A stretch of 64,000 bases of DNA. It comes from Streptomyces sp. NRRL WC-3618. Its GTDB lineage: Bacteria > Actinomycetota > Actinomycetes > Streptomycetales > Streptomycetaceae. Under the pieces are notes generated by a model. That model saw only the letters and a list, made by a program, of their open reading frames with translations, ran no database searches and was not told where the DNA came from. Each line of letters opens with the position of its first letter. The first letter of the stretch is position 1. Shown here in pieces: positions 19,726-28,686 of this stretch. Where the stretch lies: assembly GCF_001280005.1 (NCBI RefSeq), contig NZ_LGDW01000073.1:1-64000 (forward strand), in the 5' to 3' direction. Made by a program: the position numbers and the translations under genes.

Positions 19726-20345
19726 CGGCCGGAGGCCCAGGTCGGCGCCGGTGGCGTAACGGCCGTACGCCCGGGTCAGCCGGGCGGCCTGGTCCAGCCA
19801 CTTCCCGTTGCGCATCAGGTCCCGGTCGGTCATCTCGGCGGCTGGTTCCCCTGGCCTGGATGATCTCCGGGCTGACCTGGAACCAGACGTACGAGGGCCG
19901 CTCTCACGCGAGTCCCCAATGCGTACGATGCCGACCAGGGCCACGCCCCGGGTCTGGCCGGAGTAGCGCCAGCCCAGGCCCGAGGCGATCAGGTTGCTCC
20001 CGGTCGGGTTGGGTGTCGCGGGTGGCCAAGCCACCCCCCTTCCCACCTGCCCCTGCCGTCATGCGGCGAGGCTGTGACTCCTCCCCCTCCCCAAGGGGCA
20101 GGGGGCTTCTCACTTGGCCGTCTTGGCGGCCTCATGACGGCCAAGCCCTGACCGGCACCTCACGGTGCATCGCAGACTGTAGCGAAGAGGTGACGCTCCG
20201 CGCCACCGGAACTGAGGGTCCCGTTTGCAGCGGCCAAATGGGCGGTGGTTCCCCGCAATGAGACGGAAGGTCCTACGTCTACCGGTCACATCCGGCGTAC
20301 GACCCAAGTCGCAGGACGTAGGACCGCACTGGACGTCCGCCGCCG
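19726..20345. other. Gene-poor 620-bp stretch with remnant and inverted repeats
   Basis: It holds the remnant described above, then an inverted repeat at about 20055-20070 and 20128-20143 (GCCGTCATGCGGC against GCGGCCTCATGACGGC) enclosing a CTCCCC...GGGGCAGGGG hairpin. Such nested hairpins resemble ends of IS200/IS605-type elements, but no transposase is present. The remaining sequence up to 20345 shows no supportable gene. Confidence 0.4.
19732..19995 (-). pseudogene. Decayed gene remnant with at least two frameshifts
   Basis: Coding-like sequence on the minus strand is spread over three frames in order: GLGWRYSGQTRGVALVGIVR, then PSYVWFQVSPEIIQARGT, then MTDRDLMRNGKWLDQAARL and AYGRYATGADLGLRP. 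Joining them needs at least two frameshifts, and the last part runs into the pncA coding region without a stop, so the 3' end has been lost. I do not recognise the parent family. Confidence 0.5.
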
Positions 20346-20708
20346 TCACACCCGTGCCCTCGGCCTCCGCAGCAGCGACCTGATCGGATGCCACAGCTCC
20401 GTGCGCTCCAGGGCGGACGGGACGCTGTGGTCCAGCGCCTTGCGCCATATGAGGCCGTCGGGGTGGTGGAGGACCGCCGTGATCTCGTCGGGGGTGGGCG
20501 GTGCCGCGTTGCCCCGGAGGTAGACCGCTCGCAGGCCCAGGTTGCGCAGGCGGGTCAGTGCCCTGGCGCGGTTCTGGGCCAGCACCAGGACGCGTACGTC
20601 GTCCAGGCACACGCCCGTGGGTCTGCCGGTCGGAGCGGCGGGGCTGGGCAGGTTCAGCGCCACCACCACGCTGCCACTGGGCAGCTTGCAGAAACCTCCT
20701 GCGGCCAT
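20346..20708 (-). CDS. Conserved hypothetical protein
   Basis: A 120-residue protein of unknown function. It starts MAAGGFCKLPSGSVVVALNL, then VCLDDVRVLVLAQNRARALTR, AVYLRGNAAPPTPDEITAVL, GLIWRKALDHS and a basic Arg-rich tail. No signal peptide, membrane helix or catalytic motif is visible. A GGGGGG-type ribosome binding site lies about 9 nt before the ATG at 20708. It lies downstream of the M6 protease gene with no clear functional link. Confidence 0.6.
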   Translation of the reverse strand: MAAGGFCKLPSGSVVVALNLPSPAAPTGRPTGVCLDDVRVLVLAQNRARALTRLRNLGLRAVYLRGNAAPPTPDEITAVLHHPDGLIWRKALDHSVPSALERTELWHPIRSLLRRPRARV

Positions 20709-20831
20709 GCGGCCACACCCCCCGTGGGACTCGGTGTCAATAAGAAAACCACAGGACGCACCTAAACACGATCGGCCGCGACCCGCCAGAGGGGTCACGG
20801 CCGATCATGCTCTGACCTGCGAAAACGTGGC

Positions 20832-23204
20832 CTACTTCACTGCGGGACCGACCTGGACCGAGATCGTGGAGCCGCCCTTGGACTGCTTGACGATCTTGAT
20901 CTTGGTGTTGGTGTCAGTGATGTTCACACCCGCGAGCGGGGTCGCCGCGTCGTAGTACGTGGAGGTGTGGTCGTTGAAGGTCGACACGCCCTTCTGGGAG
21001 GCGACCTTCGTGAGCACGTCCGCCTTGTGCAGCCGGAGCGCGTCCGTGCGGTACAGGCTGAACGGGGAGTCGTAGGACTGGATGCGGCTGCGCATCAGCG
21101 TGCCGTCCGCCCACTTCAGCGGGGTCGGGTGCGCGTCCACCGGAAGGATCTTGCCGAGGCCCGGGTGGGCGGTGACGTTGTTGTCCTTCTGGGACGTGTC
21201 CCACTTCCAGATCAACAGGCCGGTCTGGTACCGGTAGTGCTCGACCCAGGCCGGACGGGTCGTCGAGAAGCCGTAGTTGTACGGGCCGACCTTGAGGGTC
21301 TTGTCGTACGACACGTACTGGCGGTTCTCGGCGATGTAGTACTGCGGGTAGCTGCCCGTGTAGGACGCGCCGATGCGCGAGAAGCCCTTCGTCTCCCAGG
21401 CGGCGTCCGCGCTCTCCGCGTTGTCGGCGAAGAGGGTGGCGCCGTCGGCGGTGAGGGTGATCTCGTCGGCCGTGAAGCCCGTCTGGGAGACGCCGCCGTC
21501 GGACGTGTAGCGGAAGCGCAGGTCGAACTTCTTGCCCGCGTAGGCGTCCAGGGGGTACGAGAGCTTCTTGTACGCGTCCACCGTGCCGGTGAGCGCCGGC
21601 TTGCCGCTGCCGTCGCGCGGGATGGGCGCGCCGTCGACCGTGCCGTCCAGGGGCGTCCAGTTGGCGCCGCCGTTGGTGGAGACCTCGGTGTACACGTAGT
21701 CGAAGTCGGCCTCGACGTCGTACCAGCCGTCCAGGGTGAGGGTGGCCGAGGACTTGCCGGTGAGGTCGACCGAACGGGTCAGCGTGTTGTTGAGGTTGTT
21801 GTCGCTGCCGCTGAACCACTGGGTGGCGCCCTGTGCCGGGGTGACGACCTGCGTCGTGACCGACTTGTCGGGCAGCGTGACGACGAGCGCCTGCGGGTTC
21901 TTGGTGTTGTACTCGGCGACGCCCAGCTTGTGGCTCGACTTCTTCGCGGCCTTCGCCTTGTCGTACTTGAGCCAGCCCAGCTGGAGCTTGTCCCAGGCGG
22001 TCATGTCACCGGGCAGGTTGCCGATGTTGTCGCCGCCGGTGCCGAGCCAGGAGCCGGACGACATCAGGGTCCAGTAACCGGTCGAGTTCTCACCGGTGTT
22101 GGTGGTGTCGTAGTGGTCGGGCAGACCGAGGTCGTGGCCGTACTCGTGGGCGAAGACGCCGAGTCCGCCGTTCTCCGGCTGGATCGTGTAGTCGCCGACC
22201 CAGATGCCGGTGTCGCCGATCTGCGCGCCGCCGAGCAGGTTGTTCGCGGGGCCGGTCACGCCCTTGTCGGTGCCGTACGCGTACGAGCGGTGGGCCCAGA
22301 TGGCGTCCTCGCCCTGTACGCCACCACCGGCGGACTCGTCCTCACCTGCGTGCACGATCTGGAAGTGGTCGATGTAGCCGTCGGGCTCGTTGAAGTTGCC
22401 GTCGCCGTCGAAGTCGTAGCGGTCCCACTGGTCGTAGGCGGCCAGCTGCTTCTTGATCGCCGCGTCGGTCGCGCCGGCTGCCTTCTGCTCCGCGACCCAG
22501 GCGGTGACCCCGTCCTGCACCGCGAACCAGGCGCAGTTGTCGGGGTTGCAGCTGTTGGAGCCGTAACGGGCCTCGTTGTAGGGGACCTTCACCCAGTCCG
22601 AGACCGTGCCCTCGACCGAGTAGCGGCCCGAGGACTGCTTCTCGTAGTACTTCTTCATCGACTCGACACCCTTGCCGGTGCCGAAGTAGAGCTCCTTGAA
22701 GTGCTTGGTGTTGTAGTCCGCCTGCCAGGCAGTGCTGTTGTCCTTGGTGCGGTCCGGCGCGGCTATCTGGTTGTGCAGCGGGCCGGGCGTGCCGCCGTAG
22801 CGGCTGTCGACCTGGTCGCCGAACTCGACGAGGATCGTGAAGATCTTGTCGGTTCGCTCGCGGCCGAGCTCGACGAACTTGCCCTTGCCCTTGCCCTTGC
22901 CCTTGCCCTTGAGCTGCACGACCTGCGAGCCGTTGCGGTTCTTGGCGGTGGACTCGCCGGAGATGACCTGCCGGAGGGCTTCCTCGCGCTGGGCATCCTG
23001 GGTCTGGCTGAGCGGGCCGTCGAGGTCGTGCTCGGCGTGCTGCCGTTCCGCCGGGTCGAGGCGGTTCGCGGCCGACGCGGCCGAAGTGCCCTTGCCGGAG
23101 CCCGAGTCGGCCTCGGCTATGGCGAAGGTGGAAAAGGTGGCGGCGGCTGTGGCGAGTGCCACACCGACGGCCGCCGTTCTGAACGTCCAGGGTCTGCTGG
23201 TCAC
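20832..23204 (-). CDS. Secreted M6 metalloprotease (immune inhibitor A type)
   Basis: A 790-residue exported peptidase. Signal peptide at residues 1-30 (TAAVGVALATAAATFSTFAIA), a pro-region ending near a KGKGKGKGKGK run, then the M6 catalytic domain with FAHEYGHDLGLPDHYD (H353, E354, H357) and downstream Met-turn-like GYWTLMSSGSW. The C-terminal half resembles carbohydrate-binding/MAM-like beta domains of InhA proteases. The GTG at 23204 has GGGAGGA 8 nt upstream. Such enzymes degrade extracellular proteins and are often linked to development in Streptomyces. Confidence 0.93.
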   Translation of the reverse strand: MTSRPWTFRTAAVGVALATAAATFSTFAIAEADSGSGKGTSAASAANRLDPAERQHAEHDLDGPLSQTQDAQREEALRQVISGESTAKNRNGSQVVQLKGKGKGKGKGKFVELGRERTDKIFTILVEFGDQVDSRYGGTPGPLHNQIAAPDRTKDNSTAWQADYNTKHFKELYFGTGKGVESMKKYYEKQSSGRYSVEGTVSDWVKVPYNEARYGSNSCNPDNCAWFAVQDGVTAWVAEQKAAGATDAAIKKQLAAYDQWDRYDFDGDGNFNEPDGYIDHFQIVHAGEDESAGGGVQGEDAIWAHRSYAYGTDKGVTGPANNLLGGAQIGDTGIWVGDYTIQPENGGLGVFAHEYGHDLGLPDHYDTTNTGENSTGYWTLMSSGSWLGTGGDNIGNLPGDMTAWDKLQLGWLKYDKAKAAKKSSHKLGVAEYNTKNPQALVVTLPDKSVTTQVVTPAQGATQWFSGSDNNLNNTLTRSVDLTGKSSATLTLDGWYDVEADFDYVYTEVSTNGGANWTPLDGTVDGAPIPRDGSGKPALTGTVDAYKKLSYPLDAYAGKKFDLRFRYTSDGGVSQTGFTADEITLTADGATLFADNAESADAAWETKGFSRIGASYTGSYPQYYIAENRQYVSYDKTLKVGPYNYGFSTTRPAWVEHYRYQTGLLIWKWDTSQKDNNVTAHPGLGKILPVDAHPTPLKWADGTLMRSRIQSYDSPFSLYRTDALRLHKADVLTKVASQKGVSTFNDHTSTYYDAATPLAGVNITDTNTKIKIVKQSKGGSTISVQVGPAVK

Positions 23205-23561
23205 TTGAGGGTCCTCCCCCGCGTCCAGTCCGCGCGGATGGGGGGTTCCTGGTTCGGAAGCTGTCCGCGGGCGGTATACGCGTGTAGTCAAGTGACTTAA
23301 TTTGACTAGAGGTTTAGAAGAAAAGACAGATCTTGACTTGGACAGGTCAAGTACGTTACCGGCGCGTAGGCGCGTCCACTTGATGGACGTCATGACTCCG
23401 TGCGCCCCCTGTGCTCCGGAGCCGTGGGTTAGGTCACGCTTACCGCGCGTTCCAGTCGGGCATGCACGCGATTAGAGTCGGTTGGCGGACGCCGGTTGTC
23501 CGGCGGAAAGCCAGGTCGACACGCTCCCCTCACCCCCGAATCCAACGAGGACTCGATTGCC
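23205..23561. other. Intergenic region with AT-rich repeats before the M6 protease
   Basis: No gene is seen. Positions about 23285-23355 are unusually AT-rich for this chromosome and contain several GTCAAG/CTTGAC copies, including CTTGAC-8 nt-GTCAAG at 23334-23353 and GTCAA-10 nt-TTGAC at 23287-23306. These could be -35 elements or regulator sites for the protease gene and the divergent small membrane protein. Confidence 0.45.
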
Positions 23562-23843
23562 ATGCCTCGTCCGACCGCGCCTCGTCCGACCGTCGCACAG
23601 CTCGTCTACGGTTCGTGCACCGTGATTCTCTCGACGCTCGCCATGCTGCTGCTGTCCCAGACGAGTTCGGGCCCGGTGGTCGCGCTGATCGCCCTCGTGG
23701 GGCTCGTCCTGGGACTGCTCGTCGCCCTGACCGTGCCCCGGCCCAAGCAGGCCCGGACCCCCTCACAGGTCGTCGCCTCCTCGGCCGCCCCGGCTCCGCG
23801 ACGCGAACGCGTCCCGGTACGGGCCTCGGCACGACAGGACTGA
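23562..23843 (+). CDS. Small membrane protein, hypothetical
   Basis: A 93-residue protein with two hydrophobic segments (VYGSCTVILSTLAMLLLS and GPVVALIALVGLVLGLLVAL) separated by a short turn, followed by a basic Pro/Ala/Arg tail. It probably forms a two-helix hairpin in the membrane with a cytoplasmic tail. Function unknown. The ATG at 23562 has a GAGGA element about 12 nt before it; an upstream in-frame ATG at 23496 is less likely. A strong terminator follows. Confidence 0.72.
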   Translation: MPRPTAPRPTVAQLVYGSCTVILSTLAMLLLSQTSSGPVVALIALVGLVLGLLVALTVPRPKQARTPSQVVASSAAPAPRRERVPVRASARQD

Positions 23844-23862
23844 ACGACCCTCTCCGCCACGC

Positions 23863-23915
23863 CGACAGCGGTTGGGTGGGGCCCGCGTGACACGGGCCCC
23901 ACCCAACCGCTGTCG
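23863..23915. terminator. Strong bidirectional terminator
   Basis: A 23-bp perfect stem (starting CGACAGCGGTTGGGTGGG) with a 7-nt loop, placed between the convergent small membrane protein and RDD genes. Confidence 0.9.
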
Positions 23916-23954
23916 TGTTCCCCGGAGTTGACCGGCCTGCGGCGACCGCCCCGG

Positions 23955-24641
23955 TCAACCGGTGCTGACCACCACCGTCTTGGCCGCCTTGTCGTGCAGC
24001 CCCTGCTTGTACGGCTTGTCGAAGAAGCTCCAGCCGCCCGCGATCGCCGTCCAGACGCAGGCGCAGCAGAACGCGAACGGGATCCACAGCACGAGCGAGC
24101 GGACGAACATGGTCTGCGCGGAGGGCGTGGCGCCGTTGTCGAGGTTGGCGACCCGCAGACTGAGCCACTTCTTGCCGAGTGTCTGCCCGGTCCGGGACAT
24201 CATGATCGTGTCGTACGCGATGTAGAGCACGGCGGCGATGACCGATTGGCCGACCTGGCGGCCGTAGTTGATGTCGTCACCGTTCATGTCGTACTCGTGG
24301 ACGTTGAAACCCCAGGTCAACAGCCCGACGACGATACCGACGAGGACCATGTCGATGAGCCGCGCGAGCACCCGCCGACCGCCGTCGGCGAGCGGGGGCA
24401 TGCCGGCGAGGGGGTCGCCGACGCCACCGTACGGATCACCGCCGCCGCCTCCGTACGGCGAGCCGCCGCCGCCTCCGTACGGCGAGCCGCCGCCGCCTCC
24501 GTACGGCGAGCCGCCGCCGGTGGGGCCTGAGCCGCCGTAGGGATCGCCCGCGCCGTACGACGGAGGCGGTGGCTGCTTCCTGAACGGGTCGTCGTCTTCC
24601 GGTGGCTGCTGACCGGCGCCGGGGGGCGGTTCGCTGCTCAT
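23955..24641 (-). CDS. RDD family membrane protein
   Basis: A 228-residue protein. Residues 1-85 are Pro/Gly/Tyr-rich and hold several SPYGGGGG repeats encoded by near-identical 24-bp units. Residues about 88-220 form an RDD domain with four hydrophobic segments and the conserved RLIDMVLVG and GQTLGKKWLSLRV. RDD proteins are poorly characterised membrane proteins, some linked to ion transport. A second RDD gene follows upstream on the same strand. Confidence 0.88.
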   Translation of the reverse strand: MSSEPPPGAGQQPPEDDDPFRKQPPPPSYGAGDPYGGSGPTGGGSPYGGGGGSPYGGGGGSPYGGGGGDPYGGVGDPLAGMPPLADGGRRVLARLIDMVLVGIVVGLLTWGFNVHEYDMNGDDINYGRQVGQSVIAAVLYIAYDTIMMSRTGQTLGKKWLSLRVANLDNGATPSAQTMFVRSLVLWIPFAFCCACVWTAIAGGWSFFDKPYKQGLHDKAAKTVVVSTG

Positions 24642-24973
24642 GGCCCGAGTCGACCGCGAACCGCCCGTTTCCGCATCCGGCGAGCGGCCGTCCGGGGTAC
24701 CGGATCAGGCGAGGCGTACGGCTTATGCGGCGGCCCGCATCGGGCGTACGGCCGGGTGGGCCAGGGTCTGTCGTCACCTTCCCGTCGTCCGCCGGGAGGG
24801 CGGGCCCGGCGCCGACTGGCGCGTGGCCCGGAGGGCAGGCCCGGCGCCGTCCTGCGCGTGCTCTGGGCGTGCCGGGCGGAAGCCCTCGTACTGGATGTAC
24901 GTGGGTTTTCACTCGGTGCGGCGAGAGGGCGTGCCAGACGCCGCGAGGCAGGCGGGGACTTTGCGGACGCGAC
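24642..24973. other. Intergenic region with a 30-bp direct repeat
   Basis: No gene is supported. Two near-identical 30-bp direct repeats (each starting GAGGGC, core GGCCCGGCGCCG) lie at 24796-24825 and 24831-24860. A CGTACTGGATGTACG element lies just after them. The region separates the two RDD genes. Confidence 0.45.
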
Positions 24974-26416
24974 CTAGCCCGCCACGAACGTGTGCGCCGC
25001 CTTGTCGTGCCAGCCCTGGCGCCACGGGCGGTCGAACAGGCACCACAGGACACCCACGATGCCGATACCTAGCAGCCCCGGAACGCAGTAGACGAGCCAG
25101 CGGCGCAGGGACGCGCCGAACGACGGCGGCTCATGGCCCTCTATGTCCCGGACCTCCAGACCGACCAGCTTCTTGCCGAGAGTGCGGCCCCACTTGGCCG
25201 TGGGCCACGCCTCGGACAGGACCCCGGCCAGCAGCAGCACGGCCAGCACGATGCCCAGGTACAGCCCGGTCGTACCGTCCAGCAGCCACACGGTCACGGT
25301 CTCGCCGGACACCTTCGCCGCGTCGATCTTCTCGGTGACGTGGTCGACGGCCAGGGAGCCCAGCGGTACGGCGGCCACGGCGGTCAGGGCGCCGAGGACC
25401 AGGGTGTCCACCAGCCGTGCGACCAGCCGCTTGCCGAGGCCCGCCGGACGCGCCGCCGCCTGTCGTCGGGCGGCGGCCTGGAACACGTCGTCGACGGGTG
25501 GCTTCCAGGGCGTGACGCGCGGTTCGCCGCCCTCCTCGGGCGCGGCCAGGCGGTGCACCTGCTGGGCCCAGGACGGCTGGCCGCCGCCGGCGTCGGGGGC
25601 CATGGGCGCACCGGTGCCGGGAGGGTTCTGCCGGGGGACGGCCGGGGGCGCGGGCAGCGGGGCGGGGGCGGCGCCCTGGGCCGCTGCCGCGCGGGCCGCC
25701 GCGGCCTTGCCGGCGCCGAAACCGGGGCCCTGCGCGGGTGCCGGCGCGGGCGCCGTGACCGGGCCCTGCGTGGCCTCCGGGGGGCTCGTGCTCCCCGGCT
25801 GCGCGCCGCCCGCCGCGTTTTCGCGCCCCGTGCGCGGGGAGGGCGCGCGGAAGGTCATGGTGCCCTCGGAGGGGGCGGGGCCGGCGGCGGCCGGTCCCGG
25901 GGTGGGCCGGCGGAACACGAACGTGCCCGACTCGGGCACGTCACCGGCGTCCTGCTCGACCGGTGGGATCGTCGCCGACCCGTCCGTACGGGCCGACCAT
26001 CCGTCCGGCTGGACCGGGGGCTCGACGGCGGCCCTGGGGTCGGCCGCCCGCGGGTCGACGGTCTGGGCCGGGGAGCCCCAGGAGACCTGGCGGTCCCGGT
26101 CGCCGCCGAAGCCGGACTGGTGGGAGCGGTCGGCGCCCCAGGCGGACGCCGGTTCGGGCCGGCTGCCGTGCTGGGCGTCGGCCGAGGGCGCCCGACGCGG
26201 CTCGGCGCCCGGCGAGCGCGGGTCCTCGTCGAAGAAGTGCGGCCCGGTCTCCTCGACCCGCGCCGCGACGGACGCGCCGTCGGACGGCGCCGGCCGGCTG
26301 GTGCCCGGCACCCAGGAGGAGCCGTTCCAGAACCGGACATATCCAGGAATGGACGGGTCCGGGTAATACCCTTCGCGGGGCCTGTCGTCACCGGGGGCCG
26401 GGGTTGGGGCGCTCAT
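24974..26416 (-). CDS. RDD family protein with N-terminal DUF2510
   Basis: A 480-residue protein in three parts: DUF2510 at residues about 14-40 (GYYPDPSIPGYVRFWNGSSW), a ~280-residue disordered linker rich in Pro/Ala/Gly, and a C-terminal RDD membrane domain (RLVARLVDTLVLGAL, GRTLGKKLVGLEVRD, four hydrophobic segments). It is a longer paralogue of the neighbouring RDD protein. Function unknown. Confidence 0.88.
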   Translation of the reverse strand: MSAPTPAPGDDRPREGYYPDPSIPGYVRFWNGSSWVPGTSRPAPSDGASVAARVEETGPHFFDEDPRSPGAEPRRAPSADAQHGSRPEPASAWGADRSHQSGFGGDRDRQVSWGSPAQTVDPRAADPRAAVEPPVQPDGWSARTDGSATIPPVEQDAGDVPESGTFVFRRPTPGPAAAGPAPSEGTMTFRAPSPRTGRENAAGGAQPGSTSPPEATQGPVTAPAPAPAQGPGFGAGKAAAARAAAAQGAAPAPLPAPPAVPRQNPPGTGAPMAPDAGGGQPSWAQQVHRLAAPEEGGEPRVTPWKPPVDDVFQAAARRQAAARPAGLGKRLVARLVDTLVLGALTAVAAVPLGSLAVDHVTEKIDAAKVSGETVTVWLLDGTTGLYLGIVLAVLLLAGVLSEAWPTAKWGRTLGKKLVGLEVRDIEGHEPPSFGASLRRWLVYCVPGLLGIGIVGVLWCLFDRPWRQGWHDKAAHTFVAG

Positions 26417-26672
26417 GTCCGTCGTCCCGTATCTGCTCGGGGGTCATTTGGGGTGCCCCACATCTATCAGACCGGCGCACGCCCCATTACCCCTCCCGCC
26501 GTACCTACTCCGTTCGTGACAGCTTCTGCCATCAGTCGCGGCGGCTCCGACACCATCCGCAAGAAACTCTCCGAAAAAAAACTCCCGGAACTCGCGTAAT
26601 GCTGACGCCTCCCCGCGCTCTCTCCTCGTACGGGCCCGACGCGGGCCCCGGCAACGAGAGGAAGTGCCCGCC

Positions 26673-27179
26673 ATGAGTCACGCCATGAACACCGTGGTGG
26701 AACGGGAGCTGGAGCTGCAACTCATCCTGTCGCCGGAGCGGAGCATCCCGGTGCCCGCCCGCCTCACCTACCTGACCAACGATCCGTTCGCCGTCCACAT
26801 CGCCTTCCACATCAGCTCCGAGAACCCCGTGAACTGGACGTTCGCCCGTGAGCTCCTCGTCGAGGGGGTGTTCAGGCCGTGCGGTCACGGTGACGTGCGG
26901 GTGTGGCCGACGAAGGTCGAGGGGCGCAGCGTCGTCCTGATGGCGCTGAGTTCACCCGACGGAGACGCCCTGCTGGAGGCGCCCACCGCGCAGGTGTCGG
27001 CGTGGCTGGAGCGCACGCTGCGGGCGGTTCCCCCGGGCGCCGAGGCCGAGCAGCTCGGCATCGACGACGGCCTCGCCAAGCTGCTCGCGCCCACCGCGCC
27101 CACCGCGCCCGACGAGCTGTGGCTGCGCGACCCGTGGCCGTCGGACGAGTCCCAGGACGGCGAGGGGGGATATGTGTGA
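26673..27179 (+). CDS. ssgG: SsgA-like sporulation/cell-division protein (SsgG-like)
   Basis: A 168-residue SALP protein. Family pattern: VVERELELQLILSPERSIPV, LTYLTNDPFAVHIAFHI, VNWTFARELLVEGVFRPCGHGDVRVWP. The last ~35 residues are an acidic Ala/Pro tail. SALPs control septum placement and wall remodelling during sporulation and are confined to sporulating actinomycetes. The symbol is assigned from gene neighbourhood (RDD genes and a FAD oxidase beside it, as I recall for SsgG) and is less certain than the family. The ATG at 26673 has GAGAGGA 10 nt upstream. Confidence 0.85.
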   Translation: MSHAMNTVVERELELQLILSPERSIPVPARLTYLTNDPFAVHIAFHISSENPVNWTFARELLVEGVFRPCGHGDVRVWPTKVEGRSVVLMALSSPDGDALLEAPTAQVSAWLERTLRAVPPGAEAEQLGIDDGLAKLLAPTAPTAPDELWLRDPWPSDESQDGEGGYV

Positions 27180-27196
27180 GACGTACCGCCTGCTCG

Positions 27197-28597
27197 TCAG
27201 AAGAGCTTGCCCGGGTTGAGGATGCCCAGCGGGTCGAAGGCCGCCTTCACCGCCCGCTGCATCTCCACGCCCACCGGGCCCAGCTCGCGCGCCAGCCACT
27301 CCTTCTTGAGGACGCCGACGCCGTGCTCCCCGGTGATCGTGCCGCCGAGTTCCAGGCCGAGGGCCATGATCTCGTCGAAGGACTCGCGGGCCCGCCGGGC
27401 CTCGTCGGGGTCCTGGGCGTCGAAGCAGACCGTGGGGTGGGTGTTGCCGTCGCCCGCGTGGGCGCAGACCCCGATGGTCAGCCCGTACTTCTCGGCGATG
27501 CGCTCGACGCCCTCCAGCAGCTCGGCGAGCCGCGACCGGGGTACGCACACGTCGTCGATCATCGTCGTGCCCTTGACCGCCTCGAGCGCGACGAGGCACA
27601 ACCGCCGCGCCTGGAGGAGCAGTTCGGACTCGGCGGCGTCGTCGGCGGGAACCACCTGCGTCGCCCCGGCCGCCTCGCAGACCGCGCCGACGGCGGCCAG
27701 GTCGGCGGCGGGGTCGTGGGTGTCGAAGGCGCACAGCAGCAGGGCCTCGGTGGTCTCCGGCAGCCCCATGTGCGCGAGATCGTTGACGGCCTTGACGGTC
27801 GTACGGTCCATCAGTTCGAGGAGGGACGGCACGTGACCGCCCTCCATGATCCGGCACACGGCGTCGCACGCTGCGGCGGCCGAGGGGAACTCGGCGGCCA
27901 GCACGAGCTGCTGGGGCGGCTGTGGCCTGAGGGCCAGCACCGCCCGTACGACGATGCCGAGGGAGCCCTCCGAGCCCACGAACAGCCGGGTGAGGTCGTA
28001 CCCGGCGACGCCCTTCGCGGTGCGCCGCCCGGTGGACATGAGCCGCCCGTCGGCCAGCACGACGTCCAGGCCCAGGACGTACTCGGCGGTGACGCCGTAC
28101 TTGACGCAGCACAGCCCGCCGGACGCGGTGCCGATGTTGCCGCCGATCGTGCACATCTCCCAGCTGGAGGGGTCCGGTGGGTAGTACAGGCCGTGTTCGT
28201 TGACGGCGCGGGAGAGCGTGGCGTTGACGACGCCGGGCTCGACGACGGCGATGCGGTCGACCGGGCTGATCTCCAGGATCCGGTCCATTTTCACCAGCGA
28301 CAGCACGATGCAGCCCTCGGACGCGTTGGCCGCGCCCGACAGTCCGGTGCGGGCGCCCTGGGGGACCACCGGGACGCGCAGTTCGGTGGCGACGCGCATG
28401 ACGTGCTGGACCTGTTCGACGGTGCGCGGCAGGACCACGACGGCCGGGGTGCCGGCCTCGCAGAAGCTCGCCATGTCGTTGGCGTAGGCGGCGGTGACGT
28501 CCGGATCGGTGAGCACGGCCTCGGCCGGCAACTCCGCGAGGAGCCGGTCCGTGAGGTTGCCCTGGGCTTCGTCGGGTGCGGCTTGGATACGGCTCAT
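27197..28597 (-). CDS. FAD-linked oxidase, GlcD-like
   Basis: A 466-residue flavoprotein. N-terminal FAD-binding (PCMH) domain: VVVLPRTVEQVQHVMRVA, VPQGARTGLSGAANASEG, MCTIGGNIGTASGGLCCVKYG. C-terminal FAD-oxidase domain ending with the HAGDGNTHPTVCF and GEHGVGVLKKEWL motifs. This is the pattern of glycolate oxidase GlcD and D-lactate dehydrogenases; the substrate is a 2-hydroxy acid not defined by sequence. No GlcE/GlcF genes lie nearby. Two start codons 6 nt apart are possible; I used the ATG at 28597. It is convergent with ssgG and divergent from the TPR gene. Confidence 0.92.
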   Translation of the reverse strand: MSRIQAAPDEAQGNLTDRLLAELPAEAVLTDPDVTAAYANDMASFCEAGTPAVVVLPRTVEQVQHVMRVATELRVPVVPQGARTGLSGAANASEGCIVLSLVKMDRILEISPVDRIAVVEPGVVNATLSRAVNEHGLYYPPDPSSWEMCTIGGNIGTASGGLCCVKYGVTAEYVLGLDVVLADGRLMSTGRRTAKGVAGYDLTRLFVGSEGSLGIVVRAVLALRPQPPQQLVLAAEFPSAAAACDAVCRIMEGGHVPSLLELMDRTTVKAVNDLAHMGLPETTEALLLCAFDTHDPAADLAAVGAVCEAAGATQVVPADDAAESELLLQARRLCLVALEAVKGTTMIDDVCVPRSRLAELLEGVERIAEKYGLTIGVCAHAGDGNTHPTVCFDAQDPDEARRARESFDEIMALGLELGGTITGEHGVGVLKKEWLARELGPVGVEMQRAVKAAFDPLGILNPGKLF

Positions 28598-28686
28598 GAT
28601 CACAGCGTCGCACCCGGGGCCATCGGTGTGAACCCCGTCCGCGCGGAGCTTTCGGTACGGGAATCAGGTCGTCGTACTGACGCACA

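Noticed and set aside
20967..23300. A 777-residue plus-strand frame opposite the M6 protease gene
   Set aside because: Antisense shadow; Val/Leu/Arg-rich without recognisable motifs, while the minus frame has the complete M6 active site.
24756..24977. A 73-codon plus-strand frame between the two RDD genes
   Set aside because: It consists mostly of the 30-bp direct repeat and Arg/Gly codons and lacks a ribosome site.
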